From assembly GCF_017873965.1 (NCBI RefSeq), contig NZ_JAGGKT010000016.1, forward strand, positions 1 through 64,000: a stretch of 64,000 nt of DNA, read 5' to 3'. Shown here piece after piece: positions 1 to 7,573 of the stretch (positions within the stretch are counted from its first letter, which is position 1; every line of letters starts with the position of its first letter). The position numbers and the translations under genes were made by a program. The notes under the pieces were generated by a model, which was given only the letters and a program-made list of their open reading frames with translations, did no database searches and was not told the DNA's origin. Origin of the DNA: Ammoniphilus resinae. GTDB taxonomy: Bacteria > Bacillota > Bacilli > Aneurinibacillales > RAOX-1.

Positions 1-126
1 CCCTTATTTCCCGTATGTTGAAATTTAAGTATATAAAAAAATACCTGCAGATAAAACACTCTTTTTCAAGTGTCCTAACTACAGGTACCATATTATGATG
101 GGGTTGCCTCTTTTTTTGTGGAATCC

Positions 127-189
127 AGGTCACAAAAAGAGGGGTCCAGGTCACGGGAAATAGGATTTAGGTCACGGGAAATAAAGTCC
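127..189. repeat. Three 21-bp direct repeats, possible IS end remnant
   Basis: The heptamer AGGTCAC recurs at 127, 148 and 169, exactly 21 bp apart. The second and third copies continue with GGGAAATA. The first bases of the window (about 2-14) carry a similar sequence in inverse orientation. Multiple short direct repeats near a terminus are typical of IS21-like elements, so this could be an element end, but no transposase is visible on this side. The rest of 1-271 contains no gene that I can support. Confidence 0.5.
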
Positions 190-271
190 TGCTCACATTG
201 GTGTAATGATTACAAATAAATACCCCATTCAGTATTCTTCTAACTTCCTCGGTAAGTCCCCCTTTTTTATG

Positions 272-301
272 TTGACTAATAAGTAAACATAATGATAATA
301 T
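272..301 (+). promoter_or_regulatory. Sigma-A-type promoter for the DUF2087/GIY-YIG gene
   Basis: TTGACT at 272-277 and TAATAT at 296-301 are separated by 18 bp, about 40 bp upstream of the first gene's start. Confidence 0.55.
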
Positions 302-340
302 GTCTATTATAAAACAAACAAAAATAGGATGTGTTTACTT

Positions 341-1381
341 ATGTTTTCGGAATTACTTTGGAATGCCTCTATCGAAGAGCTTAAAAAAGGATACACCCTC
401 GAGACGGATCAGTATGTTTGTCTGCTTTGCGGGACTCAGTTTGAAAAAGGGAGGATCTACCCGGACCAAGACCGATTCTACGATGCGGAACGTTTTACGC
501 AAATTCATATCGAGCAATATCATGGATCAGTGTTTGAATACTTGATTCACCAGGACAAAAAAATCACAGGTCTCACCGATCATCAGAAAAACCTGCTACA
601 CCTTTTTTATCAAGGGAAAAGCGATCCCGAGGTGCAAAAGGAAATGGGAATCGGCAGTGCCTCGACGATTCGCAACCATCGTTTTGCTCTCAAGGAGAAG
701 GAGCGCCAAGCAAAGATATTTTTAACCTTGATGGAGCTGTTGCAGGAAAATGGAGAAAAGCAGCCCAAGTCCCGTGCACTCCAGCCCTTTCCGAAGAAAC
801 TAAAGGATAAGCGATCCGTACTGGAAAAAATAGTGAAGCAATTTGATCCAGACCAGATCTACACCGAGAAGGAAATCAATGACCATTTAAAAGAGACTTT
901 CGACGATTATGTGATGGTACGTAGGTATTTAATTGATCTTGGATTTTTAGAGCGAAAACCTGAGGGAAGTGAATACTGGGTAAAGTCCGCCCAAAAAGAG
1001 GAGAAGTCAGAAAAGGGGATGGAAGAATTGGATAGAAAGAAGGAACTGAAACAGCAATATAAAGAAACGAAAAGTGAGGCTGGGGTGTATCAAATTCGCA
1101 ACACGCAAAACAACAAAATCTATATCGATAGCACCACAAATTTGAAGACTTTAAGTGGGAAATTGTTTCAGCTGAAGATGGGCTCCCATATGAACAAAGC
1201 CTTACAAGCGGAGTGGAATCAGTATGGGGAAGATGCATTTGTCTTTGAGGTGCTAGAAATTTTAAAAGAGAATAAAAATGAATATGTTGATCCGAAAGAT
1301 GATTTAAAAAAGCTTGAACAAAAGTGGTTAGATCATCTTCAGCCCTATGGGGATCAAGGGTATAATAAGAAAAAATCTTAA
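341..1381 (+). CDS. DUF2087 domain protein with C-terminal GIY-YIG-like domain
   Basis: 346 aa. I chose the ATG at 341 because an AGGAT Shine-Dalgarno overlaps the earlier ATG at 329. From the N terminus there is a C2H2-like putative zinc site (C27, C30, H56, H61), a LuxR/sigma4-type helix-turn-helix at about 78-125, a DUF2087 domain at about 160-225, then a GIY-YIG-like domain at about 258-330. The GVY element is present, but the YIG triplet reads YID and no arginine follows at the usual catalytic position, so nuclease activity looks lost. The architecture suggests a nucleic-acid-binding regulator. DUF2087/GIY-YIG pairings occur in Bacillales; their function is not known to me. Confidence 0.75.
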   Translation: MFSELLWNASIEELKKGYTLETDQYVCLLCGTQFEKGRIYPDQDRFYDAERFTQIHIEQYHGSVFEYLIHQDKKITGLTDHQKNLLHLFYQGKSDPEVQKEMGIGSASTIRNHRFALKEKERQAKIFLTLMELLQENGEKQPKSRALQPFPKKLKDKRSVLEKIVKQFDPDQIYTEKEINDHLKETFDDYVMVRRYLIDLGFLERKPEGSEYWVKSAQKEEKSEKGMEELDRKKELKQQYKETKSEAGVYQIRNTQNNKIYIDSTTNLKTLSGKLFQLKMGSHMNKALQAEWNQYGEDAFVFEVLEILKENKNEYVDPKDDLKKLEQKWLDHLQPYGDQGYNKKKS

Positions 1382-1399
1382 TGAATAGGAGTACCAAAG

Positions 1400-2788
1400 A
1401 TGAAATCGGCCCAAGAGGTTGTGAATTCACAGGGGAATGAAAATCAGACAGTCATGCGCCCTATGTTGATCTTTTTGATCCCCTTAATTTTAAGTAATGC
1501 CCTGCAATCGATTGGGCAATTAGCCGGCAGTATCTTTGTCGGCCGGTGGGTGGGGGTCGATGCGTTAGCGGCGATTTCGGCCTTCTTTCCGCTATTTTTT
1601 CTGCTTATTTCTTTCACGATCGGAATCGGTGCGGGCAGTTCGATTCTCATCGGTCAGGCGTACGGTGCGGGAAATCAGGAGCGACTAAAAGCAGTAGTCG
1701 GAACAACACTGACCACAACCTTTGTGCTAAGTGTCCTACTGGCTTTGATCGGTGGAATCTTCACTTGGGATATTCTGCGCCTGATTGGAACGCCGGAAAA
1801 TGTGATTGGGGTTAGCGTTCACTATGCCCGCATTTTATTTTGGTCGATGCCCATTCTGTTTTTATACATTGCTTATACGACGTTCATGCGGGGAACAGGA
1901 GATTCAAAAACCCCTTTTCACCTGCTCATTGTTAGTACCTCACTAAATGTTGCGCTCTTGCCTTTTCTTATTTTCGGCTGGTTGGGCTTGCCTGAACTCG
2001 GGGTTTATGGTGCAGCTTATGCTTCTGTGATTTCGACGGTTTTAACCTTTATCGTGATGCTCATTTATCTGAAGAAAACCAACCACCCGCTACAATTTGA
2101 TGCGTCGGTTCGGCAACATTTACGGATTGACATGGCTTTACTAAAAAAGCTCCTGCGCCTTGGGATTCCATCCAGCGTCAATATGATCCTGGTTTCTTTA
2201 TCAGAAATTGCCGTGATCACTTTTGTCAATCGTTTTGGATCGGATGCAACGGCAGCTTATGGTGCAGTTAACCAGGTGGTCAGTTACGTTTCCATGCCAG
2301 CGATAAGTCTCGGTATGGCGGTTTCGATTTTTGCGGCTCATGCCATTGGGAGGGGCCAACAAGAACAGTTAGCCCAGGTCTTCCGAGCGGGGTTACTGCT
2401 AAACTACTTGATCGGCGGATTCCTGGTGATCGTTGTCTATCTTTTTTCACAGCATATTCTATCCTGGTTCCTCACCAACCAGTCAACGCTTGAAATCGCC
2501 CATAGCCTATTGATGATCACTCTGTGGAGTTACCTGGTTTTCGGTCATGCGATGATTGTCAGCTCCATGATGCGAGCCAGTGGAACGGTGTTGTGGCCCA
2601 TGGTATTTGGCATTGTCTCTATTTGGTTGGTGGAGGTACCGGTTGCCTATTACCTTTCTTCGTTCACAAGCCTTGGAATTAAAGGGATCTGGATTGGATA
2701 TCCAGCTGCCTTTTTCGTGAACCTCCTTTTACAATATACCTATTATCGCCTGATCTGGAAAAAGAAACGGATAGAACGGTTAATCTAA
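1400..2788 (+). CDS. MATE family efflux transporter
   Basis: 462 aa, the usual MATE length, with about 12 hydrophobic segments in two homologous halves. The N-terminal half has the typical GRWVGVDALAAIS and GAGSSILIGQAYGAG regions. MATE proteins export cationic drugs or metabolites using an Na+ or H+ gradient; the substrate here cannot be inferred. The start ATG follows AGGAG by 8 nt and lies 18 nt after the preceding stop, so it is probably cotranscribed with the DUF2087 gene. Confidence 0.88.
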   Translation: MKSAQEVVNSQGNENQTVMRPMLIFLIPLILSNALQSIGQLAGSIFVGRWVGVDALAAISAFFPLFFLLISFTIGIGAGSSILIGQAYGAGNQERLKAVVGTTLTTTFVLSVLLALIGGIFTWDILRLIGTPENVIGVSVHYARILFWSMPILFLYIAYTTFMRGTGDSKTPFHLLIVSTSLNVALLPFLIFGWLGLPELGVYGAAYASVISTVLTFIVMLIYLKKTNHPLQFDASVRQHLRIDMALLKKLLRLGIPSSVNMILVSLSEIAVITFVNRFGSDATAAYGAVNQVVSYVSMPAISLGMAVSIFAAHAIGRGQQEQLAQVFRAGLLLNYLIGGFLVIVVYLFSQHILSWFLTNQSTLEIAHSLLMITLWSYLVFGHAMIVSSMMRASGTVLWPMVFGIVSIWLVEVPVAYYLSSFTSLGIKGIWIGYPAAFFVNLLLQYTYYRLIWKKKRIERLI

Positions 2789-2813
2789 AATTGTCGTTTT
2801 TCCCCTATTTCCA

Positions 2814-2822
2814 TGGTATAAT
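2814..2822 (+). promoter_or_regulatory. Extended -10 promoter
   Basis: TGG followed by TATAAT (2817-2822) is an extended -10 element about 25-34 bp before the next gene. The candidate -35 (TTGTCG at 2791) is 20 bp away, which is too long, so recognition would rest on the TGn extension. Confidence 0.45.
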
Positions 2823-2855
2823 GGGTAACTTCCATGGGAAGGGGCGATGTTAAAA

Positions 2856-3641
2856 ATGAGACGGTGGTTTCTCATCTTTGGAGTGGTATTGATCTTTATC
2901 TCGATTAATCCATTATTTTTAATGGGACGGGAAATTTACTATGAAAATAAAGTGAATCGAGAGTTTCAAATCGATCAAATTAGCGTGAACTTCATGGAGC
3001 TTGGAAAGGTTGAGATCCTTGGAAAAGGGGCTCCGATTGAGGTTGAAGGGATCACGGTCAAGAACGATCTGCAGCGGGGAAAAGATTCAACCCAATATAC
3101 TCGGGAATACGCCTGGAATGGTCATACGATTCTAACCCAAGATTATTTTCAGCCGGGGATTGTCGATGAAGAGGACTATCCGCTTTCCAAATTGAAGGTG
3201 GTCATCAATGGCAAGGATTATTCTGTTGAAAATCCGATTGAGATACGTCCAAATTACTTTGATAACAATCGATACCATGGCTTTTTTGGTGTGTTAAGGG
3301 TTAAATCGGAGGGGAACGAAGAATTGGTTCTTGTTCAACGGGTTTCCGGCCCTGAATTTAAAAGGGAGCAAGACCTTGCTTGGCGCACTCTTCGGATTCA
3401 AAAGGATGGGCAAGTCACCCTGGACCAATTTACCTATGATGAACGGGGGGATCTTCCGCAGCGGGTGAACTTTGTCAATCAGGCATCGACCTCGCCGATT
3501 GCACTCGGATATCGTTCAAATATCCTGCAGGGTTGGCCCAGTCTCTTGTTTCCACTACTTTATCCATTTGGGACTGCAACTTTTGGGCTGTTGTTTACGT
3601 TAATAGGTTTGTTGATGAGGAAGAAAAAAGGTTTAGCATGA
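2856..3641 (+). CDS. Membrane-anchored protein of unknown function
   Basis: 261 aa from the ATG at 2856; an ATG at 2847 is also in frame but sits only 2 nt from the GGAAGGGG ribosome binding site. There is one N-terminal transmembrane segment (about residues 4-25), a roughly 190-residue extracytoplasmic region rich in beta-type sequence, and a second transmembrane helix near the C terminus followed by a basic RKKKG tail. I do not recognise a family. It has its own extended -10 promoter and is followed after 13 nt by an MFS exporter gene, so the two may be cotranscribed. Confidence 0.6.
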   Translation: MRRWFLIFGVVLIFISINPLFLMGREIYYENKVNREFQIDQISVNFMELGKVEILGKGAPIEVEGITVKNDLQRGKDSTQYTREYAWNGHTILTQDYFQPGIVDEEDYPLSKLKVVINGKDYSVENPIEIRPNYFDNNRYHGFFGVLRVKSEGNEELVLVQRVSGPEFKREQDLAWRTLRIQKDGQVTLDQFTYDERGDLPQRVNFVNQASTSPIALGYRSNILQGWPSLLFPLLYPFGTATFGLLFTLIGLLMRKKKGLA

Positions 3642-3654
3642 GAGGAGAAAATTT

Positions 3655-5115
3655 GTGGACCAAAAAATAGAAAAAGACGGAGGCACCTTTGGGAGTAAGG
3701 AGAACCTTTTAGTCATTATCGTGATGATCTTTGGTGTGTTTGTCGCTATTCTGAATGAAACCCTGCTGAATGTGGCCCTGCCGAAAATTATGGCAGATAT
3801 CGGGATCGAACCAAGTACAGCGCAGTGGCTTAGTACGGGATACCTCTTGGTGATCGGTGTATTGATTCCGGTCACAGCCTTTCTAATTGAACGGTTTACG
3901 ACAAGGGGTCTCTTTTTATCGGCAATGGGTTTATTTACGCTCGGGACTTTGATTGCGGCGATCTCACCGAATTTTGCTGTGTTGTTGTTGGGAAGGGTCT
4001 TGCAAGCAGCGGGAACAGGGCTGATGTTCCCGCTGCTTACGAATGTCGTATTCGCGATGGTTCCTTTGGAAAAAAGGGGTTCAGCAATGGGGACGATTGG
4101 AATCGTGATCACCTTTGCCCCGGCGATTGGACCGACGTTGTCCGGGATTATTGTCGAGCACTTTAGTTGGCGTGTTTTGTTTTATAGTGTTTTGCCGATT
4201 GCGTTGTTTGTGATTGTTTTTGCTTTTATCAAATTGAAAAATGTCACGGAAGTCAGCCGTCCGTCGATTGATCTTGTTTCCCTGTTTCTATCCACTGTAG
4301 GATTTGGCGGAATCGTGTTTGGGTTTAGCAGTGCCGGCGGAGAAAATGTGGAGTGGACCAGCAACGAGGTGTGGATGCCGATTGTGATTGGTGGGGTTTC
4401 GCTCGCATTATTCACTTGGCGTCAGTTGACAATGGCTCATCCGATGCTTGATCTGCGGACATTTAGATACCCCATTTTCAGGCTATCGACTGTAATTATG
4501 ATCATCGTGATGATGGCGATGTTCTCTGCAATGATGCTGTTGCCGATCTTTTTGCAAAATGGGCTTGGATATAGTCCGCTAAAAGCTGGCTTCGTGATGC
4601 TTCCCGGTGGGATCGTGATGGGGATTATGTCACCGGTCACCGGGCGATTGTTTGATAAGTTTGGGGCCAAGTGGCTCGCCGTAATCGGATTAGGGTTGAT
4701 GGCTGTGACGCTGTGGCGATTTGCTTTTATCACCGTGACGACACCATATCTGGAGATTATGGTGATGAATACTTTGCTGATGCTAGGGATTTCCATGCTC
4801 ATGATGCCCGTCATGACTAATGCCCTGAACCAACTTCCGGTTCCATTGTATCCCCACGGTACAGCGATCATCAGTACATTGCAGCAGGTGGCCGGTGCAG
4901 TCGGTACAGCCCTTTTAGTGACTGTGATGTCGACCAGCGCGGAGCGTTTTATGGAACAGGCAGGAAGCACTGCTGATCCAGTACTCGCGCTGACCGCAGG
5001 GATGAAAACTGCATTCTTGATCTCCTTCGGTCTAGTTGTCATTGCTTGGATCGTTGCGTTTAAGATTAAGCGGGCGAAAGCGGTTATGGAGACGAGGGAA
5101 GCTTCAGGATATTGA
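3655..5115 (+). CDS. MFS drug exporter, DHA2 (EmrB/QacA) family
   Basis: 486 aa with about 14 predicted membrane helices, as in the DHA2 drug:H+ antiporters. The antiporter motif C is visible as APAIGPTLSG in the fifth helix region, and GRLFDKFGAKW matches the repeated loop motif. It starts with GTG at 3655, 7 nt after GAGGAG. EmrB-type proteins export hydrophobic compounds; no substrate can be inferred. A 52-bp tandem repeat array starts 22 bp after the stop codon. Confidence 0.88.
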   Translation: MDQKIEKDGGTFGSKENLLVIIVMIFGVFVAILNETLLNVALPKIMADIGIEPSTAQWLSTGYLLVIGVLIPVTAFLIERFTTRGLFLSAMGLFTLGTLIAAISPNFAVLLLGRVLQAAGTGLMFPLLTNVVFAMVPLEKRGSAMGTIGIVITFAPAIGPTLSGIIVEHFSWRVLFYSVLPIALFVIVFAFIKLKNVTEVSRPSIDLVSLFLSTVGFGGIVFGFSSAGGENVEWTSNEVWMPIVIGGVSLALFTWRQLTMAHPMLDLRTFRYPIFRLSTVIMIIVMMAMFSAMMLLPIFLQNGLGYSPLKAGFVMLPGGIVMGIMSPVTGRLFDKFGAKWLAVIGLGLMAVTLWRFAFITVTTPYLEIMVMNTLLMLGISMLMMPVMTNALNQLPVPLYPHGTAIISTLQQVAGAVGTALLVTVMSTSAERFMEQAGSTADPVLALTAGMKTAFLISFGLVVIAWIVAFKIKRAKAVMETREASGY

Positions 5116-5136
5116 GGTTGAGGTCGAGGTTGGCGT

Positions 5137-5475
5137 CGGTCAATGAACTTCATTAAGGCTATGAAGATCAATGAGGCCGATCAGACGTCGGTCAATGAAC
5201 TTCATCGGAGCTATGAAGATCAATCACGCCGATCAGACGCCGGTCATTGAACTTCATCAAGGCTATGAAGATCAATGAGGCCGATCAGACGTCGGTCAAT
5301 GAACTTCATCAAGGCTATGAAGATCAATGAGGCCGATCAGACGTCGGTCAATGAACTTCATCGGAGCTATGAAGATCAATGAGGCCGATCAGACGTCGGT
5401 CAATGAACTTCATCGGGGCTATGAAGATCAATGAGGCCGATCAGACGCCGGTCAATGAACTTCAAGGCTTTGATG
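5137..5475. repeat. Tandem array 1: 52-bp period, six units plus a partial
   Basis: Units starting CGGTCAATGAACTT occur at 5137, 5189, 5241, 5293, 5345 and 5397, with a truncated seventh at 5449. The whole 45-nt core can fold as one imperfect hairpin: TCGG pairs with CCGA, and TGAACTTCAT lies opposite ATGAAGATCA with a single A-A mismatch, around a 7-nt loop. Cores are joined by the 7-nt linker TCAGACG. It lies between the MFS gene and the next SDR gene. Confidence 0.95.
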
Positions 5476-5558
5476 CCCACCTCCTCAAACCCAAGAAAAG
5501 CATATTCCCCCCCCTCCCAGTAAAAAGTAAGAAGGGAAAAAACTGGGAGGTACCCACC

Positions 5559-6428
5559 ATGAGTAAAGAATTAAATTACCCATCTTCACAACCCCCACAA
5601 CATCAATTTCAACAGCCTGGCTTGGAATATGAGATGAATCCTCTGCCGATTTCCGAGGATCGCGACTATAAAGGAAGCGGTAAGCTGAAAGGGAAAGTGG
5701 CATTAATAACCGGCGGGGACAGTGGAATTGGTCGAGCGGTGGCAATCGCCTATGCAAAGGAAGGGGCCAACGTAGCCATAAGCTATCTTTCCGAGCATCA
5801 GGATGCAGAAGAAACAAAGCGACGCGTGGAAGAAACGGGGCAAAAATGCCTGCTGATTCCTGGGGATATCGGGGATGAGGCGTTTTGTACAAAGATCGCC
5901 CAGCAAGTGGTACAAACCTTTTCGGGTCTCGATATTCTGGTCAACAACGCCGCTGAGCAGCATCCGCAGCCTGGGATTGAATACATTACTTCGGTCCAAC
6001 TTGAAAGAACTTTCCGTACAAACATCTTTGCCATGTTTTACCTAACCAAAGCAGCTCTTCCCTACCTTAAACCAGGCAGCAGTATTGTCAATACTGCTTC
6101 GATTACAGCGTATAAAGGAAATGAACAGTTAATCGATTATTCATCAACAAAAGGGGCTGTCGTCACCTTCACTAGGTCCTTATCCCAATCTATAGTGAAT
6201 AAAGGAATTCGCGTCAATGCCGTAGCACCAGGGCCGATTTGGACCCCGCTAATTCCTTCAACCTTTACCGCAGAACAAGTGGCGGTTTTCGGTACGGATA
6301 CCCCGATGAAGCGCGCAGGACAGCCAGAGGAGTTGGCAGCGGGATATGTATTCCTAGCTTGTGATGATTCCTCTTACATGACAGGGCAGATGCTTCATAT
6401 AAATGGGGGGACGATTGTTAATGGGTGA
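5559..6428 (+). CDS. SDR family oxidoreductase (YhdF/YdaD-like)
   Basis: 289 aa from the ATG at 5559, 8 nt after GGGAGG; the frame is open further upstream, but that part is tandem-repeat DNA. It is a classical short-chain dehydrogenase with an N-terminal extension of about 45 residues rich in Pro and Gln, as in the Bacillus general-stress SDRs. The NAD(P)-binding TGGDSGIG is at 51-58, NNAA at 129-132, and the catalytic Ser181, Tyr194 and Lys198 are all present. The substrate is unknown. The extension distinguishes it from the second SDR just downstream. Confidence 0.88.
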   Translation: MSKELNYPSSQPPQHQFQQPGLEYEMNPLPISEDRDYKGSGKLKGKVALITGGDSGIGRAVAIAYAKEGANVAISYLSEHQDAEETKRRVEETGQKCLLIPGDIGDEAFCTKIAQQVVQTFSGLDILVNNAAEQHPQPGIEYITSVQLERTFRTNIFAMFYLTKAALPYLKPGSSIVNTASITAYKGNEQLIDYSSTKGAVVTFTRSLSQSIVNKGIRVNAVAPGPIWTPLIPSTFTAEQVAVFGTDTPMKRAGQPEELAAGYVFLACDDSSYMTGQMLHINGGTIVNG

Positions 6429-6457
6429 TTCATTTCACTGAGTTTTTCCGCCATCAT

Positions 6458-6488
6458 TTTGTCCTTCATTGCCTAGATGAAGGACAAA
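6458..6488. repeat. Palindrome with 7-nt loop, solo junction of the 52-bp repeat type
   Basis: TTTGTCCTTCAT (6458-6469) and its perfect complement ATGAAGGACAAA (6477-6488) flank a 7-nt loop. The arm sequence recurs at 47474-47518, where the same arms instead flank 25 nt. It could also act as a terminator for the SDR gene, although no long T-run follows. Confidence 0.7.
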
Positions 6489-6641
6489 TCTCCAAACCTC
6501 CACACGGACTATGACAAAATATCCCAAATTTTTATTGATTTACAATTAAAATTATCATAATATTAGCCATATAATGCCAAATGTTTATTTAATGTTTTAT
6601 TTTAATAGAATTGAAATACAAATAGAAGGGAAGTACATAAC

Positions 6642-7385
6642 ATGGAATTAAAAGGTCGTGTAGTTTTGGTTACTGGTGGGGCAACTGGGCTAGGACGTGA
6701 GGTTTCATTAGACTTGGCAAAATCGGGGATGTCTGTTGCTGTCAACTATTCTCGTTCAGAGCAGGATGCAAATGAGACGGTTGAGGCGATTCAAGCTTTG
6801 GGTGGAACCGCTATGGCCATTCGGGCAGACGTTTCTTCCAGCGCGGAAGTGAATGATATGATAGGGGCGATTATTGAAAAGTTTGGTAGATTAGATGCGG
6901 TTGTGGCCAATGCAGGGACGACTGTCTTCCGTTCTTTTGACGATATCGATGGGGTAACAGAAGAGGATTGGGATCGCATCATGGCAGTGAACGTGAAAGG
7001 TGCTTGGCTTACTGCAAAAGCAGCTGCTCCCTATATGAAAAAACAGGGGGCTGGTCGAATTGTCATCACCACCTCTGTAGCAGGCATTAGACCAAGAGGA
7101 AGCTCCCTTCCATACTCCGTTTCAAAAGCGGCTGCAATCCATTTGACCAAAGGCTTGGCTAAAGGATTAGGGCCAGAAATACTAGTCAATGCAATTGCCC
7201 CTGGATTATTGGATACGAGATGGACACGTGGGCACAGTCAGAAGACAATTGATAGCTTCATAGAAAGCTCACCGCTTCATTCTCTTCCAACTTTAGCTGA
7301 TAACGCACGGCAAATCAAAGCACTAATCGAAACCGATTCGATGACGGGAGCGATCGTTGTGATTGATAGTGGGTCCACACTGTAG
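6642..7385 (+). CDS. SDR family oxidoreductase
   Basis: 247 aa, the standard length for classical SDRs. TGGATGLG at 11-18 binds the dinucleotide, NAG lies at 90-92, and the catalytic triad is Ser145, Tyr158 and Lys162 (YSVSK). It resembles 3-oxoacyl-ACP reductase/glucose-dehydrogenase-type SDRs, but the substrate cannot be assigned. The start ATG follows GAAGGGAAG by 8 nt. It is monocistronic, with a Rho-independent terminator directly after the stop. Confidence 0.85.
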   Translation: MELKGRVVLVTGGATGLGREVSLDLAKSGMSVAVNYSRSEQDANETVEAIQALGGTAMAIRADVSSSAEVNDMIGAIIEKFGRLDAVVANAGTTVFRSFDDIDGVTEEDWDRIMAVNVKGAWLTAKAAAPYMKKQGAGRIVITTSVAGIRPRGSSLPYSVSKAAAIHLTKGLAKGLGPEILVNAIAPGLLDTRWTRGHSQKTIDSFIESSPLHSLPTLADNARQIKALIETDSMTGAIVVIDSGSTL

Positions 7386-7386
7386 A

Positions 7387-7411
7387 AGGAGCACTCGTTG
7401 CTCCTTTTTTT
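7387..7411 (+). terminator. Rho-independent terminator
   Basis: AGGAGCA and TGCTCCT form a 7-bp stem with a 5-nt loop, followed by seven T residues. Confidence 0.9.
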
Positions 7412-7465
7412 CATTGGGCCGATTCGATTCGGTTTTCCTCTGTCCAATCAACCCCCTCGAACAAA

Positions 7466-7495
7466 GTTCATAATACTTTCAGAAGTATAATGAAC
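7466..7495. promoter_or_regulatory. 30-bp near-perfect palindrome, candidate operator
   Basis: GTTCATAATACTT and AAGTATAATGAAC flank TCAG with one mismatch. It ends 5 bp before a candidate -35 element and has no T-run, so it resembles an operator upstream of the EAL-protein gene more than a terminator. Confidence 0.5.
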
Positions 7496-7499
7496 TCCC

Positions 7500-7529
7500 T
7501 TGCAGTAAAATAGATTCATCAAATATAAA
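7500..7529 (+). promoter_or_regulatory. Candidate promoter for the EAL protein gene
   Basis: TTGCAG (7500-7505) and TATAAA (7524-7529) are separated by 18 bp, 45 bp upstream of the start codon. Confidence 0.5.
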
Positions 7530-7573
7530 AAAATAATTATTTATGATCCAGTACATAGGGAGGAGGGGCAGTG

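Noticed and set aside
876-1430. 184-codon minus-strand frame opposite the DUF2087 gene
   Set aside because: It is antisense to a well-supported gene, has no domain and a composition typical of shadow frames.
5379-5558. 60-residue N-terminal extension of the SDR protein
   Set aside because: It translates array 1; the ATG at 5559 has a good GGGAGG at the right distance.
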